Part shown: positions 58,682 through 64,000 of the stretch, one piece after another
How the letters are laid out: each line of letters starts with the position of its first letter
Numbering within the stretch: position 1 is the first letter of the stretch
Source of the DNA: JALYTZ01 sp036559125
GTDB taxonomy: Bacteria; Vulcanimicrobiota; Vulcanimicrobiia; Vulcanimicrobiales; Vulcanimicrobiaceae
NCBI GenBank assembly: GCA_036559125.1
Contig: DATBTT010000048.1
Coordinates: 1-64,000 of the forward strand
Direction of reading: 5' to 3'
DNA: 64,000 bases
Translations under genes and position numbers: made by a program
The notes under the pieces: generated by a model
What the model was told of the DNA's origin: nothing
The model's database searches: none
Seen by the model: the letters and a program-made list of their open reading frames with translations, nothing else

Positions 58682-60610
58682 ATGCCGTCGCCCGAATCGT
58701 TGACCGGATACATGGTACTCGAACGCATCGACTCGCCCGCCGACCTCAAGTCGCTCACCCGTCCCGAAATGGACCTGCTCGCACAAGAGATCCGCGACTT
58801 ACTCGTGCGCACGTGCGCGAAAAACGGCGGTCATCTGGCGCCGAATCTTGGCGTCGTCGAGTTGACGCTCGCCCTCGAGCGCGTCCTCAACCTGCCCCAA
58901 GACCGGATCGTCTGGGACGTCAGTCACCAGACCTACGTCCATAAGATTTTGACCGGCCGCCGGAATCGCTTCGATACCATCCGCCAGGGCGGGGGTCTTT
59001 CGGGTTTCGCGATGCGAAGCGAATCGGAATACGACGTTTTCGGTGCGGGCCACGCGAGCACGAGCGTGTCCGCAGCGCTGGGCATGGCCCAGGCGCGCGA
59101 TTTGACTCACGGTAAGGAAACCATCGTCGCGGTTATCGGCGACGGCGCGCTGACCGGGGGCCTCGCGTACGAAGCGCTCAACAATGCCGGAGCGCTCAAG
59201 ACGAATTTTATCGTAGTTCTCAACGACAACGAGATGTCCATTGCGCCGAACGTCGGCGCCATCTCGTCGTATCTCTCCGTGCTGCGCAGCAAGCCGCTCG
59301 CGACCTTCGCGCGCCAGACCGGCAAGCGCGTTTTGGACCGCATTCCCTTCGGTGGCGCCGTCAAAAAGGGTATCGAAGCCGCCGAGATCGGTACGATGCA
59401 TTTCGTGGCACCGGCGGAGAAGACGGCGGTAATCTTCGAAGAGTTGGGGTTCCGCTACATCGGACCGGTCGACGGTCACAACTACGATTCGCTGGTCGAC
59501 GCAATCGAAACGGCCAAACGGTTCGCAGGGCCGGTGCTCGTGCACGTGCGCACCGTCAAAGGCAAAGGGTACAACCCGGCCGAGAACGACTCGCGCACGT
59601 TTCACGGCGTGAGCACACCATTCGAAATTGAAAACGGCAACCTGCAAAAGAAACCGAATGCGCTGCCGACGTTTTCCGACGCATTCGGCGATGCGATGTG
59701 CGCGGTCGCTCAGCGCGACCGGCGCATCATCGGCATTACCGCCGCCATGCCCGACGGCACCAAGCTCTCGAAGTTCGCAAAGCAATTTCCGGATCGCTAT
59801 TTCGACGTCGGCATCGCCGAGGCGCACGCGGTGTGCTTTGCCGCCGGCGCGGCGACGTCGGGGATGCGTCCGATCTGCGCCATCTATTCCACGTTCTTGC
59901 AGCGGGCGTACGATCAGATCGTCCACGACGTGTGCGTCCAGAATCTCCCGGTCGTCTTCTGCATGGATCGCGCCGGTTTGGTGGGCGATGACGGACCGAC
60001 GCACATGGGCCTCTATGACATCGCTTACCTGCGCACGCTGCCCAACATGACGTTGATGGCGCCGCGCAACGAGGACGAACTGCTACCCATGCTCGAGCAC
60101 GCGCTGCGACTCGACGGTCCGGCGGCCATCCGCTACCCGCGCGGATCGACCAGCGGCCGCCATCGCGACGAACCGGCCCCAATCGAACGCGGCCGCGCCG
60201 AAGTCCTGCGCCGTGGGTGCGAGGTCGCGATCCTCGCGTACGGCAACGCCGTCGACATCGCTCTGGATGCCTACGATCTGCTCGCCGCAAAGAACCCGAA
60301 CGGACCCCTGCCCACCGTGGTCAACGCCCGCTTCGCCAAACCGCTGGACGAATCGCTGCTGTTGGAACTCGCGGGGGGGCATTCACACGTTCTTACTTTA
60401 GAAGAAGCATCGCTCGCAGGCGGCTTCGGCTCGGCGGTCGTAGAGTTCGTCTCGGACCGAGGGCTTGGCGTCACGGTGGAACGCATCGGGGTGCCGAGCG
60501 TCATCGTACAGCACGACCGGCCGGAAAAGCAGCGGGCCCAATTCGGCCTTACCGCCGAGCACGTGGCAGGCCGAGCTTCCGCTGTCCTTGTGGCCCCGGT
60601 TCGCTCGTGA
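58682..60610 (+). CDS. dxs: 1-deoxy-D-xylulose-5-phosphate synthase
   Basis: The 642-residue enzyme has the DXS order: GHLAPNLGVVELTLALERVLNLPQDRIVWDVSHQTYVHKILTGR, the thiamine pyrophosphate motif GDGALTGGLAYEALNNAG (Asp, Asn metal ligands), LNDNEMSIAPNVGAISSYL, GPVDGHNYDSLVDAI and GIAEAHAVCFAAGAA. The C-terminal transketolase part ends in DXS fashion. The start at 58682 has GAGGA; ATG 58712 is an alternative. It makes the first intermediate of the MEP pathway for isoprenoids, and thiamine and pyridoxal precursors. Confidence 0.96.
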   Translation: MPSPESLTGYMVLERIDSPADLKSLTRPEMDLLAQEIRDLLVRTCAKNGGHLAPNLGVVELTLALERVLNLPQDRIVWDVSHQTYVHKILTGRRNRFDTIRQGGGLSGFAMRSESEYDVFGAGHASTSVSAALGMAQARDLTHGKETIVAVIGDGALTGGLAYEALNNAGALKTNFIVVLNDNEMSIAPNVGAISSYLSVLRSKPLATFARQTGKRVLDRIPFGGAVKKGIEAAEIGTMHFVAPAEKTAVIFEELGFRYIGPVDGHNYDSLVDAIETAKRFAGPVLVHVRTVKGKGYNPAENDSRTFHGVSTPFEIENGNLQKKPNALPTFSDAFGDAMCAVAQRDRRIIGITAAMPDGTKLSKFAKQFPDRYFDVGIAEAHAVCFAAGAATSGMRPICAIYSTFLQRAYDQIVHDVCVQNLPVVFCMDRAGLVGDDGPTHMGLYDIAYLRTLPNMTLMAPRNEDELLPMLEHALRLDGPAAIRYPRGSTSGRHRDEPAPIERGRAEVLRRGCEVAILAYGNAVDIALDAYDLLAAKNPNGPLPTVVNARFAKPLDESLLLELAGGHSHVLTLEEASLAGGFGSAVVEFVSDRGLGVTVERIGVPSVIVQHDRPEKQRAQFGLTAEHVAGRASAVLVAPVRS

Positions 60611-60616
60611 TAGAAT
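60588..60616 (+). promoter_or_regulatory. Promoter candidate for secG
   Basis: TTGTGG and TAGAAT lie 17 bases apart, inside the end of dxs. Transcription would start near 60623. Confidence 0.45.
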
Positions 60617-60624
60617 CCGTCCCA

Positions 60625-60640
60625 GTGCCCGAGCGGGCAC
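60625..60640 (+). other. Leader hairpin upstream of secG
   Basis: GTGCCC and GGGCAC form a 6-bp stem with the loop GAGC, between dxs and secG, 25 bases before the TTG start. It may be an attenuator or a stability element. Confidence 0.5.
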
Positions 60641-60665
60641 GCAATACTCTAGGAGAGACTACAGT

Positions 60666-61079
60666 TTGAATTCACTGCTGCTCGCCGCGGCGACAACCGC
60701 TCCGGCGCACATCCTCAAGGGAGCGGCCGCGGCAACGGCTGCGCCCAAGCAACTCCACCTCACGCCGCAACAGATCCAGCAGTTGATGCAGCAGCAGGCC
60801 GCGCAGCAACAGGTGCTCGTGCCGCATACCTGGTTTCAGGATCACGCCTCCTGGCTGACCCATTCGTTCGCCGGTCTCTTCATCGTCGCCGCGATCGGTC
60901 TGGTCGTGCTGCTGGCGCTGCAAACCACCAAGCAAGAGGGGTTGTCCGGAACGATCGGCGGCCGCGTTGAATCGTCGTACGGCCGCATGGGCGCCGAAGA
61001 CCAACTCAAACGCATAACGGGCGTGGTGGCAGTCGGCTTCGTAATTCTCGGCACCATCTTGTCGCTTACCGGGATATAG
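60666..61079 (+). CDS. secG: Protein-export membrane protein SecG
   Basis: Starting at TTG 60666 (AGGAGAG upstream), the 137-residue protein has a signal-like first stretch, a Gln-rich segment (LTPQQIQQLMQQQAAQQQV), a membrane helix (WLTHSFAGLFIVAAIGLVVLLALQTTK), the conserved GLSGTIGG motif and a second helix. SecG joins SecYE in the translocon. The length is above the usual 75-80 residues, with an N-terminal extension of about 45. It lies 55 bases after dxs. Confidence 0.82.
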   Translation: MNSLLLAAATTAPAHILKGAAAATAAPKQLHLTPQQIQQLMQQQAAQQQVLVPHTWFQDHASWLTHSFAGLFIVAAIGLVVLLALQTTKQEGLSGTIGGRVESSYGRMGAEDQLKRITGVVAVGFVILGTILSLTGI

Positions 61080-61201
61080 TGCGCCTCGTGACGGGAATCG
61101 CACTGTATTCCGCGGGTTTTTTCGAGCGTTTCGTCGTTGCTCTTCGGTCACGAAGCTATGGCTTCGCTCCCTCATCGCGCCTAGAATCGATCCGAAAATC
61201 T

Positions 61202-61234
61202 CTCGCGGGAATTCCGTACGGTTCCCGTCGCGAG
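61202..61234 (+). other. 5' hairpin upstream of oppD
   Basis: CTCGCGGGAA pairs with TTCC, then with CGCGAG after a 3-base bulge; the loop is about 10 bases. It lies 12 bases before the ATG at 61247. It may be a leader stem, unknown in function. Confidence 0.35.
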
Positions 61235-61246
61235 GCGCACTAGCAC

Positions 61247-62260
61247 ATGGCGCTGCTCGAGGTCAAAAATCTTCGAACGACGTTCAAGACCGAAGACGGG
61301 CCCGTAACGGCCGTCAACGGTCTTTCGTACACGCTGGAAGCGGGTTCGACGTTGGGCATCGTCGGCGAGTCGGGTTCCGGCAAATCCGTCAACGCGCTTT
61401 CGATCATGCGGTTGATTCAGAAGCCCGGCAAGATCGACGATGCAAGCGAGATTCGCTTCGACGGCCAAAACCTGCTGACGCTCTCCGAGCACGACATGCG
61501 CAAGATCCGCGGTCACAAGATCGCGATGATCTTCCAAGATCCGATGACCTCGCTCAATCCGGTTCTTACCGTCGGCGAGCAGATATCCGAAGCCATTCAA
61601 CTGCATCTGGGATTCAACAAACGCGACGCGCTCGACAAAACCGTCGAAATGTTCAAAAAAGTGCGCATCCCCGCGCCCGACAAACGCGTCAAAGAATACC
61701 CGCATCAGTTTTCCGGCGGCATGCGCCAACGGGTCATGATCGCGATGGCACTCTCGTGCGATCCGCAGCTGCTGATCGCCGACGAGCCCACCACGGCTCT
61801 CGACGTCACGATTCAAGCGCAAATTCTCGAATTGATGAATGAGATGCAGAGCGAGACCGGCGCCGCGATCATTATGATCACGCACGACCTCGGCGTCGTT
61901 GCGGAAGTTTGCAAGAACGTGCTGGTGATGTACGGTGGGAACATGGTCGAGTACGGTGCGGCCGATCAAATTTTCCAAAACCCCAAGATGCCGTACACCC
62001 AGGGACTGCTCGCATCGCTGCCGCGTTTGGACGAAACGCAGCCACGGCGGTTGGAGCCTATCCCTGGGCAGCCGCCAAACTTGTTGCGACTACCGCCGGG
62101 CTGCGCGTTCGCGCCCCGTTGCAAATATCGGATGCCGATCTGCGACGAACCCGTCCCCGTGTACGATTTCGGCGGCGGCCACGTCGCGCGCTGTTGGCTT
62201 TACGACGAGCGCGCTAAGGATCAGCGCACGGCCGACGTGGAAACGGCGGAAAAGGCGTGA
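61247..62260 (+). CDS. oppD: Peptide ABC transporter ATPase, OppD/DppD type
   Basis: The 337-residue ATPase has Walker A GESGSGKS (40-47), the signature FSGGMRQRVMIAMAL, Walker B LLIADEPTTALD, the H loop MITHDLGVV, and an OPP C-terminal extension with cysteines (FAPRCKYRMPIC, near 285-300) typical of the Opp/Dpp/Gsi family. It overlaps oppF by 4 bases. No permease or binding-protein gene is next to it, so the pair may be orphan or the rest is elsewhere. Confidence 0.93.
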   Translation: MALLEVKNLRTTFKTEDGPVTAVNGLSYTLEAGSTLGIVGESGSGKSVNALSIMRLIQKPGKIDDASEIRFDGQNLLTLSEHDMRKIRGHKIAMIFQDPMTSLNPVLTVGEQISEAIQLHLGFNKRDALDKTVEMFKKVRIPAPDKRVKEYPHQFSGGMRQRVMIAMALSCDPQLLIADEPTTALDVTIQAQILELMNEMQSETGAAIIMITHDLGVVAEVCKNVLVMYGGNMVEYGAADQIFQNPKMPYTQGLLASLPRLDETQPRRLEPIPGQPPNLLRLPPGCAFAPRCKYRMPICDEPVPVYDFGGGHVARCWLYDERAKDQRTADVETAEKA

Positions 62261-63333
62261 CCGCTACCGCGCCGATCGAGACGGCCGCGCCGTCCGCCAG
62301 CCTCGTCCAAGTCAACGATCTTTATAAGTACTTTCCGATTCATGCCGGGCTGCTGTCGCGACACATAGGCGACGTGAAAGCCGTCGACGGCGTGAGCTTC
62401 GACATTCGCAAAGGCGAAACGCTCGGGCTCGTGGGGGAGTCCGGCTCCGGTAAAACGACCATCGGCCGCATGCTCTTGAAGCTGCTGGCCGCAACCAGCG
62501 GCGAAGTCATTTTCGAGGGTCGCGACATTCTGAAACTGCAACGCAGCGAGGTTCGCGCGCTCCGTAAGGACATGCAGATCATATTTCAGGATCCGTTCGC
62601 AAGCCTGAATCCGCGCATGACCGTGGGCGACATCGTGGGCGAACCGCTGCGCATTCATCACATCGCGCAAGGGAAGGCTTCGGAAGCGCGCGTGCAAGAA
62701 CTGCTCAAGCTCGTCGGCTTGCAGCCGTATCACGCCAATCGGTATCCACACGAGTTCTCGGGCGGCCAGCGCCAACGCGTCGGGATCGCGCGCGCGCTCG
62801 CGGTCGATCCGAAGTTCATCGTCTGCGACGAACCGGTCTCCGCGCTGGACGTCTCCATTCAGGCGCAGGTCATCAACTTGCTCGAAGACCTGCAACACCA
62901 ACTTGGTTTGACCTACTTGTTCATCGCCCACGACCTGTCGGTCGTACGGCATATTTCGACGCGCGTAGCGGTCATGTACGTGGGCAAGATCGTCGAAGTC
63001 GCCGACCGCGACTCGATGTACTTAAACCCGCTGCATCCGTACACGCAAGCGTTGCTCTCGGCTATTCCGATTCCCGACCCGCGCGTCGAGCGCCGCCGCA
63101 AGCGCATCGTGCTCACGGGCGACATCCCGTCACCGGTCAATCCGCCCTCGGGATGCCGCTTTCACACGCGTTGTCCGGTCGCATTCGATCGCTGCACCGT
63201 GGAAGAGCCACCGCTCACCGAATACGCCCCCGGGCATCGCGCAGCGTGTCACTGGGTCGAAGAACACGGCGGCCAAGCCCCCGATCTGGTAAGCGGTCCA
63301 GCGGTCCTACCCCCCATCCAACCGTCACCCTGA
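62257..63333 (+). CDS. oppF: Peptide ABC transporter ATPase, OppF/DppF type
   Basis: The 358-residue ATPase has Walker A GESGSGKT (60-67), EFSGGQRQRVGIARALA, the Walker B VCDEPVSALD, H loop FIAHDLSVV and the C-terminal CRFHTRCP cluster with cysteines of the oligopeptide branch. The start GTG overlaps oppD's stop codon. It is the partner ATPase, followed by repeat copy 4 and ettA. Confidence 0.93.
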   Translation: MTATAPIETAAPSASLVQVNDLYKYFPIHAGLLSRHIGDVKAVDGVSFDIRKGETLGLVGESGSGKTTIGRMLLKLLAATSGEVIFEGRDILKLQRSEVRALRKDMQIIFQDPFASLNPRMTVGDIVGEPLRIHHIAQGKASEARVQELLKLVGLQPYHANRYPHEFSGGQRQRVGIARALAVDPKFIVCDEPVSALDVSIQAQVINLLEDLQHQLGLTYLFIAHDLSVVRHISTRVAVMYVGKIVEVADRDSMYLNPLHPYTQALLSAIPIPDPRVERRRKRIVLTGDIPSPVNPPSGCRFHTRCPVAFDRCTVEEPPLTEYAPGHRAACHWVEEHGGQAPDLVSGPAVLPPIQPSP

Positions 63334-63375
63334 GCCCGTCGAAGGGCCCGTCACCCTAAGCCTCTCGAGGCACCC
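63322..63375. repeat. Dispersed repeat copy 4, tandem pair
   Basis: CCGTCACCCTGAGCCCGTCGA, then AGGG, is followed by the variant CCGTCACCCTAAGCCTCTCGA, then GGC. The first unit overlaps the end of oppF, which shows the repeat can enter coding sequence. Confidence 0.75.
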
Positions 63376-63399
63376 GTAACCGCGTGAGGACCACCCAGG

Positions 63400-64000
63400 A
63401 TGCAATACGTGTATACGATGCAGCGCGTCGGCAAAACCGTGCCGCCGAAGCGTCAGATACTTAAAGACATATCGCTTAGTTTTTTCCCGGGTGCGAAAAT
63501 CGGCATACTCGGGCTCAACGGCGCTGGAAAGTCGACGCTGCTGCGCATCATGGCCGGGATCGATACGGAGATCGACGGCGTAGCCGAAGCGATGCCGAAT
63601 CTCACGGTTGGCTACTTGGAGCAAGAACCGAAACTCGATCCGCAAAAAACCGTGCGCGAAACGGTCGAAGAAGGTTTGAGCGAGTTGCTCTCGGTGCGTA
63701 CGCGCCTCGACGAAATCTACGCCGCGTACGGCGAACCCGATGCCGACATCGACGCGCTCGCGAACGAACAAGCCAAGCTTGAAGCCAGCCTGTTCGCGCA
63801 AGACGGCGACGACGTCGAACAACAGTTGGAGATCGCTGCGGACGCGCTGCGCTTACCCGCATGGGACGCTAAGATCGGACCGCTTTCGGGCGGCGAAAAG
63901 CGGCGCGTCGCGTTGTGTCGTTTGCTGCTCTCTAAGCCGGGAATGCTCTTACTCGACGAGCCAACGAACCATCTCGACGCCGAAAGCGTCGAATGGCTCG
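63400..64000 (+). CDS. ettA: EttA-type ABC-F translation factor, partial (3' end beyond window)
   Basis: The start ATG 63400 is preceded by CCCAGG. The frame runs 200 codons to the window end and covers the first ATPase domain: Walker A GLNGAGKST (38-46), the signature LSGGEKRRVALCRLLL, Walker B MLLLDEPTNHLDAESVEWL and a preceding arm region (SELLSVRTRLDEIYAAY). EttA gates the first peptide bond in the ribosomal E site. It lies 66 bases after oppF, after the repeat. Confidence 0.88.
   Translation, partial: MQYVYTMQRVGKTVPPKRQILKDISLSFFPGAKIGILGLNGAGKSTLLRIMAGIDTEIDGVAEAMPNLTVGYLEQEPKLDPQKTVRETVEEGLSELLSVRTRLDEIYAAYGEPDADIDALANEQAKLEASLFAQDGDDVEQQLEIAADALRLPAWDAKIGPLSGGEKRRVALCRLLLSKPGMLLLDEPTNHLDAESVEWL

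Noticed and set aside
58799..60004. A 401-codon open frame antisense to dxs
   Set aside because: It is rich in Arg and His with no motifs, and lies fully inside a confident gene. High GC gives long shadow frames.
1..64000. CRISPR arrays, tRNA or rRNA genes, insertion sequences, prophage genes
   Set aside because: No regular spacer repeats, no clover-leaf or rRNA signature, no transposase or integrase motif was recognised by eye. Small tRNA genes could escape a reading without a covariance search.

Overview
The window reads as a high-GC chromosome segment from a free-living diderm bacterium. A TonB-dependent receptor, a Tad secretin, several lipoproteins with clear lipoboxes and a MacB-type adaptor imply an outer membrane. 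No rRNA, tRNA, phage, insertion sequence or CRISPR array was seen. The mix of STAND/BTAD regulators, ADOP-type permeases, S53 peptidases and Tad pili recalls Candidatus Eremiobacterota/Vulcanimicrobiota (WPS-2), but no taxonomic marker is present, so that placement is a guess.

Layout. 1-9.4 kb: a partial methyltransferase, a membrane protein, a TonB receptor, a DoxX-VOC-NTF2 operon divergent from an HxlR-SCP2 regulator, and a DEAD-box helicase. 9.4-17.2 kb: a 1121-residue STAND ATPase/HD-GYP fusion, a sedolisin-like lipoprotein, a small gene pair with a nucleotidyltransferase, and a penicillin-acylase-family hydrolase.

17.2-21.5 kb is the most interesting part: a selenium locus. A SenB-type selenosugar synthase and a SenA-type selenoneine synthase are divergent, and both ATG starts lie in one 8-bp palindrome. 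senA continues into an ArsP/UPF0718-like permease and a selenophosphate synthetase (SelD/SenC). The SelD active-site codon is an in-frame TGA, read here as selenocysteine, followed at the right distance by a SECIS-like hairpin. A gene caller would truncate SelD and lose its catalytic loop. The enzymes together would make selenoneine from selenide, UDP-GlcNAc and hercynine; the hercynine maker EgtD is not in the window.

21.5-33.5 kb: an anti-sigma-type ATPase, a lipoprotein, a TPR/ATP-grasp protein, an AhpD-like protein, a PP2C phosphatase coupled to an MscS channel, a PadR-controlled MacB-type efflux operon and a zinc-ribbon protein with a textbook terminator. 33.5-42.9 kb: an MFS exporter, a ROK kinase, an isochorismatase-like protein, an esterase/DoxX pair, a wall cluster (GerMN protein, AMIN/amidase, MurI) and a lipocalin.

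43-55.6 kb: a divergent Tad pilus locus. Minus strand: secretin, Flp pilin, three TadE/G-type pseudopilins, and a CAP lipoprotein beyond. Plus strand: secreted protein, Flp pilin, prepilin peptidase, CpaB, a TadZ-TadA fusion, TadB, TadC, second prepilin peptidase, DUF192 protein. The divergent control region carries a cluster of GTTAAC elements.

55.6-64 kb: a GT87-like membrane glycosyltransferase, a STAND/SARP regulator, dxs, secG, oppD-oppF and the start of ettA. A dispersed intergenic repeat related to CCCTGAGCxTGTCGAAGGG occurs at four places.
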